A stretch of DNA of 64,000 nucleotides, taken from positions 1 through 64,000 of the forward strand of contig NZ_FQXE01000007.1 in assembly GCF_900129885.1 (NCBI RefSeq), in the 5' to 3' direction. Under the pieces are notes generated by a model. The model saw only the letters and a list, made by a program, of their open reading frames with translations, was not told the origin of the DNA and did no database searches. The DNA comes from Pollutimonas bauzanensis. GTDB lineage: Bacteria; Pseudomonadota; Gammaproteobacteria; Burkholderiales; Burkholderiaceae_B. This document shows, one piece after another, positions 54,178 through 62,868 of the stretch (within the stretch, counting starts at the first letter, position 1; every line of letters begins with the position of its first letter). The translations under genes were made by a program, and so were the position numbers.

Positions 54178-55617
54178 ATGCGCATCCTGGTCCAGCCCGC
54201 GGGTCCGGTGGGGCCGCCTCGTTGCGCCGCGCGGCGCCGCTTATCCGCCGCGGCGCTGATGCTGATACTGGTGGCAATGGGCGCGATCTCTTGCGCGCAT
54301 GCGCAGGGGCTGATGGCCTTCTACGGCATGGCCCTGGAAAACGACCCCGGCTATCGGGCGGCGCAGGCCGAGCGCGACGCCGGCCGCGAGGAGCGCGCCA
54401 TCGGGCGAGCCGCGCTATTGCCCAAACTGTCTTATCAGTACCAGGCGGGCCGCAACCAGTCCGGCGTCACCGAACCCGCCTGGCTGGGCGGCACCACGAC
54501 GACAGAACGTTCCTACCGCAGCTATTCGTCGGCGCTGACGCTGCAGCAGCCCTTGCTGGATTACGAAGCATTGTCGCGCTACCACTACGGGGTGGCGCAG
54601 GCGCATCATGCCGATGAGCGCTTCCGCAGCCGCAGCCAGGAACTGGCGCTGCGCGTGGCGCAAGCTTATACCGAAGCGCTGTATGCGCGGGATCAGATCG
54701 ATCTGTCACAGGCGCAGAAGCGTTCCTATGCGGAATTGCTGGCGCTGAACCGGCGGATGCTGGCCGCGGGGGAAGGCACGCGCACGGACCTGCTGGAGAC
54801 GCAGGCTCGCCATGATCTGGCGGTCGCCCAGGAGATAGAGGCCGTGGATGCGCTGGACGCGGCCCTGCGCACCTTGGGCGCGATGGTGGGCCGCGTGCCG
54901 CGGGCCGATGATCTGGCGCCGCTGGCCGGCAAGTTCGGGGAACTGGCGCTGGAGGAGACGGCTTATGAAGGCTGGCAGCGCGTGGCGCTGGCCCACAACC
55001 CGGAACTGGCGGCTCAGCAGCACGCCCTGGAGTCCGCCCGGCAGCGCATCGAGCAGGCCCGTGCCGGCCACCTGCCATCGGTGAGCCTGTACGCTTCGGC
55101 CGGCCGGCAGAAATCCAGCTCGGAGTCCACCTACGACCAGCGCTACGTCACCAACAGCGTTGGGCTGCAGGTGAGCATCCCGATATTCGCCGGCGGCGGT
55201 GTCTCAGCGTCGGTGCGCCAGGCGGTCGATGAGCGGGAGCAGATGCGCTTCGAGGGCAACGCGCGCCAGAGCGAAATCCTGGGCGACTTGCGCCGGCAAT
55301 TCAATTTATTCCGCAGCAGCGCCGCCAAGATGCGCGCTTATCAGCTCGCGGTGGATTCGACGCATGAATTGATTCGGGCGATGAAAAAAAGCGTGGCGGG
55401 CGGCGAGCGGGTGAATGCCGATGTGCTGCAGGCCGAGCAGCAATACTACGATGCGCTGCGCAACCTCGCCCAGGCGCGCTACGCCTATCTGCTGTCGTGG
55501 CTGGCGCTGAAGTTCCATGCCGGCACGCTGGCGCCGGAGCATGTGCGGGTAGTCGATGGCTACTTCGGCCACCTTGCGCCGGTCCTTCATGAAGCGCAAG
55601 GCCAAAACTTGCCATAG
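54178..55617 (+). CDS. TolC-family outer-membrane channel
   Basis: A 479-residue protein: signal peptide (LMLILVAMGAISCAHAQ), then two structural repeats of the TolC family with coiled-coil hairpins (ALENDPGYRAAQAERDAG...ALLPKLSYQY; ALAHNPELAAQQHALESARQRIEQARAGHLPSVSLYA). It ends the operon, 2 bp after the HlyD-like stop. It supplies the outer-membrane duct for RTX export. The next gene is convergent. Confidence 0.92.
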   Translation: MRILVQPAGPVGPPRCAARRRLSAAALMLILVAMGAISCAHAQGLMAFYGMALENDPGYRAAQAERDAGREERAIGRAALLPKLSYQYQAGRNQSGVTEPAWLGGTTTTERSYRSYSSALTLQQPLLDYEALSRYHYGVAQAHHADERFRSRSQELALRVAQAYTEALYARDQIDLSQAQKRSYAELLALNRRMLAAGEGTRTDLLETQARHDLAVAQEIEAVDALDAALRTLGAMVGRVPRADDLAPLAGKFGELALEETAYEGWQRVALAHNPELAAQQHALESARQRIEQARAGHLPSVSLYASAGRQKSSSESTYDQRYVTNSVGLQVSIPIFAGGGVSASVRQAVDEREQMRFEGNARQSEILGDLRRQFNLFRSSAAKMRAYQLAVDSTHELIRAMKKSVAGGERVNADVLQAEQQYYDALRNLAQARYAYLLSWLALKFHAGTLAPEHVRVVDGYFGHLAPVLHEAQGQNLP

Positions 55618-55646
55618 GCCGGCGCCGCTGCGCGCCTTCATCGAGT

Positions 55647-56558
55647 TCATCCAGCCGCCGGCCCGGCGCGCCGCAGGCAGGCCAGAAGAAGCCCGGAGAC
55701 CACCAGCGTGATTGACAGAAGAAGCTGCCACGATGGCGGGTGGCGCGTCAAGGCCAGCTCTATGGCCGCGGCGGTGACCGGACCCAATGCCTGGAAGGCG
55801 ACCACGCGGCTGGCGTCGATCTTGGCCAGGGCCCATAGCCAGCAGAAATAACCCAGGCCGCTGGACAGGCCGATGAAGCCCACATTCGCCCACTGGATTG
55901 CCGACAAGCGGGGCGCGAGAGGCTGGGCGGTGGCCAGGCAAAGCCCGGTCAGGAAGATCACCGCGGCAAACATGGCCAGCGCGCTGGTGGGCAAGACGGG
56001 ATAGCGCTGCAGATAGGGGCGGTACAGAATGCTGCATACGGCGCCCGTCAGTGTCGCGCCGACAAGGGCCGCAAGCGCCGGCAGGTCGGCCGGAGGGGCG
56101 TCGATTTGCGCCGGCGACGAATAAAGCAGGAATCCCACGCCGGAGATCGCAAGCGCCAGTCCGCCGAGCTTTCTCGAACTGTATGTCTCGCGCCGCAATG
56201 CGATGGCCAGGCACATGGTGAACAGGGGCATGGTCGAAAAAACCAGCGCGCAAGTCGCCGCCGGCAGTGTTTCCAGAGAGTAATTGAGCAGCACGATCAG
56301 CAGGGCAAACTGGAACACGCCAAGAACAGAGACGGCGACCGCGTCCGCCGGCGGGAATCGCGTGCGCGATGTGGACGCGAGAAGAACCGGAACGGCCAGC
56401 ACGCACAAACCGATCAGGTAGCGCAAAAAGGCGAGTGTGGCCGGCGACGCATCGCTGGACACCACCCGTGTGGACACCATTGCCGCGCCGACCAGGACAC
56501 CGGTGGTCGCGGCGGCGATCGTCGCCTTCAGGTGGGCGCTCACAAATCGAGCGCCCAC
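55647..56558 (-). CDS. EamA-family (DMT) transporter
   Basis: A 303-residue ten-helix protein with two EamA repeats (AFLRYLIGLCVLAVPVLL; SAIQWANVGFIGLSSGLGYFCWLWALAKIDASRV). It overlaps the upstream MarR-GNAT gene; a GTG at 56543 would give a 4-nt GTGA overlap and is a likely alternative start. The pair suggests an exporter controlled by or working with the regulator-acetyltransferase. Confidence 0.85.
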   Translation of the reverse strand: MGARFVSAHLKATIAAATTGVLVGAAMVSTRVVSSDASPATLAFLRYLIGLCVLAVPVLLASTSRTRFPPADAVAVSVLGVFQFALLIVLLNYSLETLPAATCALVFSTMPLFTMCLAIALRRETYSSRKLGGLALAISGVGFLLYSSPAQIDAPPADLPALAALVGATLTGAVCSILYRPYLQRYPVLPTSALAMFAAVIFLTGLCLATAQPLAPRLSAIQWANVGFIGLSSGLGYFCWLWALAKIDASRVVAFQALGPVTAAAIELALTRHPPSWQLLLSITLVVSGLLLACLRRAGPAAG

Positions 56559-57460
56559 GTCTGGCCGATAAGGTCTTTGCCGAAGCTATGATGCGGCTGC
56601 TCTTCGATGAGCTGGAATCCAGCCTGCTCATAGATTCTGCGCGCGCCGGTCAGTACGCTATTGGTCCATAAAACCATCTTCTTGTAACCGGCAAGCCGGG
56701 CGAAGCGCAGGCATTCATCCACCAGCCGATGGCCGATACCCAGGCCGCGCGCGCTGGCCTCGACGTAGAGCAGGCGCAGTTTCGCGGTTTCCCGGTCGTG
56801 CCTGACGACAAATACGGAGCCTACGACCTTGCCGTCTTTTTCGGCGATCCAGCATCGCTCGCAAGCCTGATCGAATTCCCGCACATAGCTGGCGACAATC
56901 TCGGCCACCAGCGCCTCGAACTCCGCATTCCAGCCATACTCCTGCGCATACAGCACGCCTTGCCGATGGACGACCCAGCCCATGTCGCCCGGCTGCGGGT
57001 CGCGCAGTAAATAGTTGGGCGCTGTTTCCCCGAGCACGTCATGGATCTGGCTCATGGCGTCGACCAGTTGATGCTGTTCGGGCTCCGAGAGCCGTTCGAG
57101 CATCGCGATGACTTCACGGCGGGACGCCTCGTTCAGCGGCGCGAACGTCGCGCGCCCTTTGCCGGTCAGCTCCAGTTGGGCGACCCGCGCGTCGGTCGCC
57201 GAGCGCGTCTTGGCGACCAGTCCTTTCTTTTCGAACCCGCCAACCACCCGGCTCAAATATCCCGCGTTCAAGCCCAGTTCCCGGCATAGGTCCGAGGTCG
57301 TGAGCATCGAGCGGTGCGCCAGCTCATACAGGATGCGGACTTCGGTAAGCGAGAATGCGCTATTCAGGAGATGTTCATGAAGCACGCCGATCTGGCGTGT
57401 GTAGAAGCGATTGAAACGACGGACGGCTTCGGCGCGGGCTTCGATGGGATCGGTTTGCAT
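56540..57460 (-). CDS. MarR-type regulator fused to a GNAT acetyltransferase
   Basis: A 306-residue two-domain protein. Residues ~1-145 are a MarR winged helix (SLTEVRILYELAHRSMLTTSDLCRELGLNAGYLSRVVGGFEKKGLVAKTRS). Residues ~155-306 are a GNAT domain with RLLYVEASARGLGIGHRLVDEC (acetyl-CoA loop) and GARRIYEQAGFQL. Such fusions are common in proteobacteria and are thought to couple sensing to acetylation of a small molecule. The coupled DMT gene downstream may export the product. Confidence 0.9.
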   Translation of the reverse strand: MQTDPIEARAEAVRRFNRFYTRQIGVLHEHLLNSAFSLTEVRILYELAHRSMLTTSDLCRELGLNAGYLSRVVGGFEKKGLVAKTRSATDARVAQLELTGKGRATFAPLNEASRREVIAMLERLSEPEQHQLVDAMSQIHDVLGETAPNYLLRDPQPGDMGWVVHRQGVLYAQEYGWNAEFEALVAEIVASYVREFDQACERCWIAEKDGKVVGSVFVVRHDRETAKLRLLYVEASARGLGIGHRLVDECLRFARLAGYKKMVLWTNSVLTGARRIYEQAGFQLIEEQPHHSFGKDLIGQTWALDL

Positions 57461-57579
57461 GGAAGATATCTCAAATATGCTCTAGGCATATTATTACTTG
57501 CCTGAGGCACATAAATCAAGAGCAGCAAATCGATGACAGGCTATCTGACAATACATGCCAATTCCACTTTTTGGCTCGC

Positions 57580-57626
57580 CGACTATTCGATAGTCGCCAA
57601 TCTTGCAAAGATGAAATTGCAAGATT
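57580..57626. promoter_or_regulatory. Two palindromes before the XRE-ImmA gene
   Basis: CGACTAT-TCG-ATAGTCG (57580-57596) and arms AATCTTGCAA/TTGCAAGATT around 8 nt (57599-57626) lie side by side, 12 bp before the start of a gene with an XRE domain. They are probable operators for autoregulation. Confidence 0.65.
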
Positions 57627-57637
57627 AAAATGCGCAA

Positions 57638-58774
57638 ATGAATACGCAAGAGCAACTTCACCATGATACCGCCCGCAGGATGGGGGCTCGCATTCGTGCA
57701 GCCCGTGAATCTGCAGGGATGACGCAAGCGCAACTCTCTGAGGCCCTTGGCTTCGCAGACCGCCAGACCCTCTCGACCATCGAGAATGGCGACCGGCGAG
57801 TGCAGGCCGCCGAGCTGGTGCGGGCAAGCCAAGTGCTGGGCCGCGCTATCGACTGGTTCATTGACCCGTTCGTCATCACAGGCGAGGCTCGCTTCTCATG
57901 GCGAGTAGCGCAAACGGTTCCTGATGCAATGCTCAACGATTTCGAGTCCCGCATCGGTCAAATCGTCGGGCTCATGCGGCATCTCAAAGTCGCCTTGCAC
58001 GGCCCTTCCAAGGCGCTCACACCGATGTTGCGCATGCCTCCCCACCCTACCTTTGAGGATGCGTGGGCGTGGGGTGAAGCAGTGGGTCAGGAACTGCAAT
58101 TAGGAGTCATCCCTTCTGAGAACCTGGTTGATAGCATCGAGCGCAAGCTCGACGTTCCGGTACTTTTCATTGACGCGGAAATCGATACCGGCCCCCAAGA
58201 TATCTCGGGAGCGATGTGTCGTTTGTCAGATCTAGGCGTCATTGTCATCAATCGCCAGGAGTCGGCTGCGCGCCGCAATTTCGATGTGGCGCACGAGCTG
58301 TTCCATGCCCTGACATGGGACGCCATACCACCCGATCGGCGCGAACTTCCCCAACAACCGGCAGGCAAGCGCATTCCGCGCATCGAGCAATTAGCCGACA
58401 ACTTCGCCGCCGCGGTGCTAATGCCCAAGGCGACCCTCGACAAGCTGATCCCATCCGAGCAGTTGGCCGATGTGCAATACCTAGCGAGTGTCGCGCGCGA
58501 GCTTCAGGTTTCCAATGGCGCACTCGCCTATCGACTATTCAACGCGAAGATGATCGACAAGCCAACTTGCGATGCATTGCTCGATGTTTATGCGCCCAAG
58601 ACCCGGGCGGAGCTGCCAAAGCTGTTCTCCGCTTCGTTCGCCACGCTATTGCACGACGGAATCGCACATGGCCATGTTTCCGCACGCAAGGCCGCCAAGG
58701 CGCTGTCCATGAGACTTGATCAGCTCGCAGAACTGATGATGGAACATGGGAAAGCCGTGCCGTTTTCAATGTAG
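57638..58774 (+). CDS. XRE regulator fused to ImmA/IrrE zinc peptidase
   Basis: A 378-residue protein. Residues ~15-70 are an XRE helix-turn-helix (IRAARESAGMTQAQLSEALGFADRQTLSTIENG). Residues ~230-330 are an ImmA/IrrE-type metallopeptidase with the zinc motif DVAHELFHAL (HExxH) and a downstream EQLADNFAAAVLMP glutamate. It is followed 9 bp later by a PIN-like gene. This pairing recurs as a toxin-antitoxin-like module, in which the peptidase-regulator controls or removes a partner. It should autoregulate through the palindromes upstream. Confidence 0.88.
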   Translation: MNTQEQLHHDTARRMGARIRAARESAGMTQAQLSEALGFADRQTLSTIENGDRRVQAAELVRASQVLGRAIDWFIDPFVITGEARFSWRVAQTVPDAMLNDFESRIGQIVGLMRHLKVALHGPSKALTPMLRMPPHPTFEDAWAWGEAVGQELQLGVIPSENLVDSIERKLDVPVLFIDAEIDTGPQDISGAMCRLSDLGVIVINRQESAARRNFDVAHELFHALTWDAIPPDRRELPQQPAGKRIPRIEQLADNFAAAVLMPKATLDKLIPSEQLADVQYLASVARELQVSNGALAYRLFNAKMIDKPTCDALLDVYAPKTRAELPKLFSASFATLLHDGIAHGHVSARKAAKALSMRLDQLAELMMEHGKAVPFSM

Positions 58775-58783
58775 GCTCGGCAG

Positions 58784-59221
58784 ATGGCTAAGCCGCGAGT
58801 ATTAGTCGATACCTGCGTGATTGAATGTTGCACAGGAGACCCACTCCAGCCCGGACGTGTGCAAATCCCTCGTGAAGAACTCCTCGGTGGCTTGGCGCAG
58901 GTGCATGACGTGGATGACACGATGCTGGCAATGCTTCGGCTCGATTGCCCGCATCTTCCTGCGCTCGATGATGGTGAGCACCACATCATGGCTTGGCTTC
59001 ATGCCCATCCCGAAGGCGCGGTGCTGACAGCGATCTCCACGGCTGACCGTGCTGCCATACGCGCCACGCATGTGCTGACACTCTTGGATCGTGTTACCTC
59101 TCTGCAGCAACTCGGACAGGCGGCGGGTGTCGGACGCAAGCAGTTGGACAGCTTGCAACCCCATTTCCAGGAAGATTGGCTGAGCAGCCTGCGTCTGCAG
59201 CTAAGGATGAATATCCTGTAG
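58784..59221 (+). CDS. PIN-like domain protein, probable toxin partner
   Basis: A 145-residue protein starting PRVLVDTCVIECCTGD, the first PIN-domain strand with its metal-binding Asp. It continues with LDDGEHHIMAWLHAH (second acidic site) and AAIRATHVL. PIN domains are RNases and common toxins. It follows the XRE-ImmA gene in the same transcript. The sequence is divergent, so the domain call rests on the first strand and acidic residues. Confidence 0.65.
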   Translation: MAKPRVLVDTCVIECCTGDPLQPGRVQIPREELLGGLAQVHDVDDTMLAMLRLDCPHLPALDDGEHHIMAWLHAHPEGAVLTAISTADRAAIRATHVLTLLDRVTSLQQLGQAAGVGRKQLDSLQPHFQEDWLSSLRLQLRMNIL

Positions 59222-59266
59222 GGGTACTCGGGACTAGGGAGCCGGCATATGGCGATATGAAGGCAA

Positions 59267-59301
59267 CAAAAAACCCCCGAAAATCGAAGATTAACGAGGG
59301 T
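59267..59301 (-). terminator. Rho-independent terminator after tRNA-Leu
   Basis: On the minus strand a stem ACCCTCG/CGGGGGT (one wobble pair, 59273-59301) is followed by a run of T (59268-59273). It lies 15 bp downstream of the tRNA 3' end. Confidence 0.65.
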
Positions 59302-59316
59302 CTATGTATAAAGCAG

Positions 59317-59401
59317 TGGTGCCCAGGAGAGGACTCGAACCTCCACACCCGAAGGCACATGGACCTGAACCATGCGCGTCTACCAATTCCGCCACCTGGG
59401 C
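59317..59401 (-). tRNA. tRNA-Leu (CAG anticodon), with encoded CCA
   Basis: An 85-nt class II tRNA on the minus strand: acceptor GCCCAGG/CCTGGGC, anticodon stem CATGG...CCATG with loop TTCAGGT (CAG), a variable arm GTGCCTTCGGGTGT, T-loop TTCGAGT and encoded CCA. Confidence 0.93.
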
Positions 59402-59503
59402 ATAAAGTGTATGCTATCGCTTTACCGACTACTGCTGCGTTTTGCATTACATCTTTAAGAGGCGCAAAGTATAACGCATTTTTTTAACGAACGGAAATCA
59501 CCT

Positions 59504-61942
59504 TTGAACAAACGCTCCAAGAACGACTCGAACAGCAAAGAAAATCCAGCTGGCGCACACGATTTGCCGCCGGATTTCGATCCGGACGTGCCTAGTCGGG
59601 AAGTCATCATGCAGTACCTGCGATCCTCGGAAACGCCCGTGGCGCCTGAGCTTTTGGCGAAATCGCTGGGGGCGTCGGTGCCATTGTCGGTGGGTTTCGA
59701 TCGTCGGCTGAAAGCCATGGAACGCGACGGCCAGCTCTTTTTCAATCCGCAAGGGCAGTTGTTGCTGAACAACAAACTGGAGTTCATCGCCGGGCGCGTG
59801 CAAGGCCATCGCGACGGTTTCGGCTTTTTATTGCGCGACGACGGCGGCCCGGATTTATTCCTGTCGCCGCGCGAAATGCTCAAAGTGTTGCACGGCGACC
59901 GCGTTTTGGCCAAGCCCGACGGCGAATATCGCGGCAAGGCGGAAGCCACCATCGTCGAAGTCATCGAGCGGCGCACCAACAAGCTGGTCGGGCGCTTCCT
60001 GAAAGAGCGCGGCAACTATATCGTGGTCCCCGAGGACCAGCGCATCAAGCACGATATTCTCATTCCGGCTTCCGATATGGGCGGCGCCGAGCCGGGGCAG
60101 GTGGTCACGGTCGAAATTGTCCAGCAGCCCACCCGCCATACGCAGCCGCTGGGCCGCGTGGTCGAAGTGCTGGGCGAAATCGACGACCCCGGCATGGAAA
60201 TCGAAATCGCCGTGCGCAAGTTCGATGTGCCGCATGAATTTTCCCCGGCTACTTTGCAACTGGCCGAGAAACTGCCGGCCACGGTCAAGGCCACCGACCT
60301 GAAAGACCGCATCGATTTGCGCGAAGTGCCGTTTGTCACCATCGACGGCGAGGACGCGCGCGACTTCGACGACGCGGTGTTTTGCACGCCGGTCGAGCTC
60401 GGCACCGAAAAGCGCCGCAAGCCGGGCTGGCGCCTGCTGGTGGCCATTGCCGATGTCAGCCATTATGTTCGCCCGGGCGATGCGCTCGACAACGATGCCA
60501 TCGAGCGCGGCACCAGCGTCTATTTTCCGCGGCGGGTCATACCCATGCTGCCCGAGGCCTTGTCCAACGGCATCTGCTCGCTGAATCCCGATGTCGACCG
60601 GCTGGTGCTGGTCTGCGATATGGTGATCGCCGCCAGCGGCGCCAAGGCCGGCAGCATCACCGCTTACCAGTTTTACGATGCGGTCATTCATTCGCACGCG
60701 CGCACCACCTATACGGATGTCTGGGCGGCCCTGCAGCAGCCCGGCGGGCCGGCGGGGCAGTCCATGCAGGCGGTGCTGCCGCATATACAGAATCTGCACG
60801 AGCTCTATCAGCTTTTTGCGCAGGCGCGCAAGAAGCGCGGCGCCATCGATTTCGACACGATAGAAACCAGGATAGTCTGCAATTCATTGGGCAGGATAGA
60901 AAAGATCGAAGCCTATACGCGCAACGATGCCCACAAGCTGATAGAAGAATGCATGCTGGCCGCCAATACCTGCGCGGCCGAATTCATGACGCGCAACAAG
61001 CGGCTGGGCCTGTATCGCGTCCACGAAGGCCCGACGCCCGAAAAGCTCAAATCTTTGCGCGACTACCTGCGCAACCTGGGGCTGACTCTCGGCGGTGGGG
61101 AAGACCCCACCACCGATGATTACGCCAAGCTGGTCCAGGCCGCGCGCAACCGGCCCGACTTCGCGATCATCCAGACCATGTGCCTGCGGTCGCTGCAACA
61201 GGCCATCTACAGTCCCGAGCAAGTGGGGCACTTCGGCCTGTCCTACGACCATTACGCCCATTTCACTTCGCCGATACGCCGCTACCCGGATCTGCTCACC
61301 CATCGGGTCATCAAGGGCGTGCTGCGCGGCAAGCGCTACGTGCCCGAGGCCGCCGATATCGGCAACCTGGCGGCGCTGCCCAAGGACGAGCGCGAGCATG
61401 CCGTCTGGGAAAAGCTCGGCGTGCTGCTGTCGGCTCGCGAACGCCGCGCCGACGACGCCTCGCGCGACGTCGAAGCATGGCTCAAGTGCTGGTTCGTCAA
61501 GGAACGCGTGGGCGAGGAATTCAGCGGCCGGGTCACGGGCGTGGCGACGTTCGGCATATTCATTACGCTGGACACCTTGTTCGTGGAAGGCATGGTGCAT
61601 GTATCGGAACTCGGCTCGGATTATTTCCAGTACAACGAAGCCATGAACGAATTGCGCGGCGAGCGCACCGGCATACGCTATCGCCTTACCGATGCTGTGC
61701 AGGTGCAGGTGGCGCGCGTCGATCTGGAAGCGCGCCGCATCGAGTTCCGGCTGGTAAAGGGCACCACCTTCAAGGCCCTGAAAGCGGCGATAGAGCCCGA
61801 GGCGCCGGCCGAACGCCGTGTCAAGCGCGCCGCGCCCACCAAGCCGGAAGCATTGAAAGGCACGACATCGAGGCAGCGCAGGGCGGCAGCCAAGCGCAGC
61901 GCCAAGACGGCCTCGGCGCCGAAGACCATACGGCGGCGCTGA
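59504..61942 (+). CDS. rnr: Ribonuclease R
   Basis: An 812-residue RNase II-family exoribonuclease: winged-helix start (~35-95), cold-shock domains (GRVQGHRDGFGFLLRDDGGPDLFLSPREMLKVLHGDRV), the RNB catalytic domain with TIDGEDARDFDDAVFC (metal-binding Asp residues) and an S1 domain (EFSGRVTGVATFGIFITLDTLFVEGMVHVSEL), then a Lys/Arg-rich tail. It degrades structured RNA in the 3'-5' direction. The TTG start at 59504 follows GGAA. It is followed by rlmB, the common rnr-rlmB order. Confidence 0.95.
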   Translation: MNKRSKNDSNSKENPAGAHDLPPDFDPDVPSREVIMQYLRSSETPVAPELLAKSLGASVPLSVGFDRRLKAMERDGQLFFNPQGQLLLNNKLEFIAGRVQGHRDGFGFLLRDDGGPDLFLSPREMLKVLHGDRVLAKPDGEYRGKAEATIVEVIERRTNKLVGRFLKERGNYIVVPEDQRIKHDILIPASDMGGAEPGQVVTVEIVQQPTRHTQPLGRVVEVLGEIDDPGMEIEIAVRKFDVPHEFSPATLQLAEKLPATVKATDLKDRIDLREVPFVTIDGEDARDFDDAVFCTPVELGTEKRRKPGWRLLVAIADVSHYVRPGDALDNDAIERGTSVYFPRRVIPMLPEALSNGICSLNPDVDRLVLVCDMVIAASGAKAGSITAYQFYDAVIHSHARTTYTDVWAALQQPGGPAGQSMQAVLPHIQNLHELYQLFAQARKKRGAIDFDTIETRIVCNSLGRIEKIEAYTRNDAHKLIEECMLAANTCAAEFMTRNKRLGLYRVHEGPTPEKLKSLRDYLRNLGLTLGGGEDPTTDDYAKLVQAARNRPDFAIIQTMCLRSLQQAIYSPEQVGHFGLSYDHYAHFTSPIRRYPDLLTHRVIKGVLRGKRYVPEAADIGNLAALPKDEREHAVWEKLGVLLSARERRADDASRDVEAWLKCWFVKERVGEEFSGRVTGVATFGIFITLDTLFVEGMVHVSELGSDYFQYNEAMNELRGERTGIRYRLTDAVQVQVARVDLEARRIEFRLVKGTTFKALKAAIEPEAPAERRVKRAAPTKPEALKGTTSRQRRAAAKRSAKTASAPKTIRRR

Positions 61943-62058
61943 CGGTCCGCGGTCCCGCGGCAAACGCCAGGCGCTAGCGGCGCCGGCCTTGGGGGGTAAA
62001 ATGCGTTTGCGCGGGGCTCGTGCGAGGCCCGCGCAAAAACAACTCCATAAGGATATAC

Positions 62059-62805
62059 ATGTCGTCTCATCAGGTTCTGGCCGGTTTCCATGCCGTGATC
62101 GCCCGCTTGCGCCACGCGCCGGGCTCGATCAGGGAACTCTACGTCGAAGCATCGCGGCGCGACAAGCGCATGCAGACGTTCATCGAGCAGGCGCAGGCGG
62201 CCAATATCCGGGTTCATCCAGTCGCCGCCGAGCGCCTCGACGGCCTGGCGCGCGGCACCCGGCACCAGGGGGTGGTGGCCCTGGCCGAAGCCCATCCCCT
62301 GGCCGCGGATGTCGACGAGGTCCTCGACTGGCTCGAGGACAAGCCCGAGCCCGCCTTGTTTTTGATACTGGACGGCGTGACCGACCCGCACAATCTTGGC
62401 GCGTGCCTGCGCACGGCCGATGCCGCGGGCGTGCATGCGGTGATTGCGCCGCGCGACAAGGCCGTGGGCTTGAACACCACGGTGCAGCGGGTTGCGAGCG
62501 GGGCCGCCGAGACCGTCCCCTACATCATGGTGACCAACCTGGCGCGCACCATGCGCCAGCTCAAAGAGCGCGACGTCTGGCTCGTGGGAACGGATGACCA
62601 GGCTGCCTCGACCATACATCAGGTCGACGGCCGCCGCGCCATGGCGTGGGTGATGGGCGCCGAAGGCGAGGGCATGCGCCGCTTGACCCGCGAGACCTGC
62701 GACGAGCTGGTCCATATCCCCATGCTGGGATCTGTCGAGAGCCTGAACGTCAGCGTGGCCAGCGCCGTCTGCCTGTACGAAACGCTGCGGCAGCGCCGCT
62801 CTTAG
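62059..62805 (+). CDS. rlmB: 23S rRNA (Gm2251) 2'-O-methyltransferase
   Basis: A 248-residue SpoU-family methyltransferase with an N-terminal L30e-like substrate-binding domain ([20 protein letters not shown]...) and the knotted C-terminal domain: [22 protein letters not shown] (motif 1), [13 protein letters not shown] (motif 2) and [22 protein letters not shown] (motif 3). The ATG at 62059 follows TAAGGA. The rnr neighbour supports the assignment. Confidence 0.94.
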   Translation: MSSHQVLAGFHAVIARLRHAPGSIRELYVEASRRDKRMQTFIEQAQAANIRVHPVAAERLDGLARGTRHQGVVALAEAHPLAADVDEVLDWLEDKPEPALFLILDGVTDPHNLGACLRTADAAGVHAVIAPRDKAVGLNTTVQRVASGAAETVPYIMVTNLARTMRQLKERDVWLVGTDDQAASTIHQVDGRRAMAWVMGAEGEGMRRLTRETCDELVHIPMLGSVESLNVSVASAVCLYETLRQRRS

Positions 62806-62868
62806 CCTTGCGGCGGCGGCCTTCCCATTTTCCTTCACCCTATATCTATATATCGCTCTTCTTCCATC

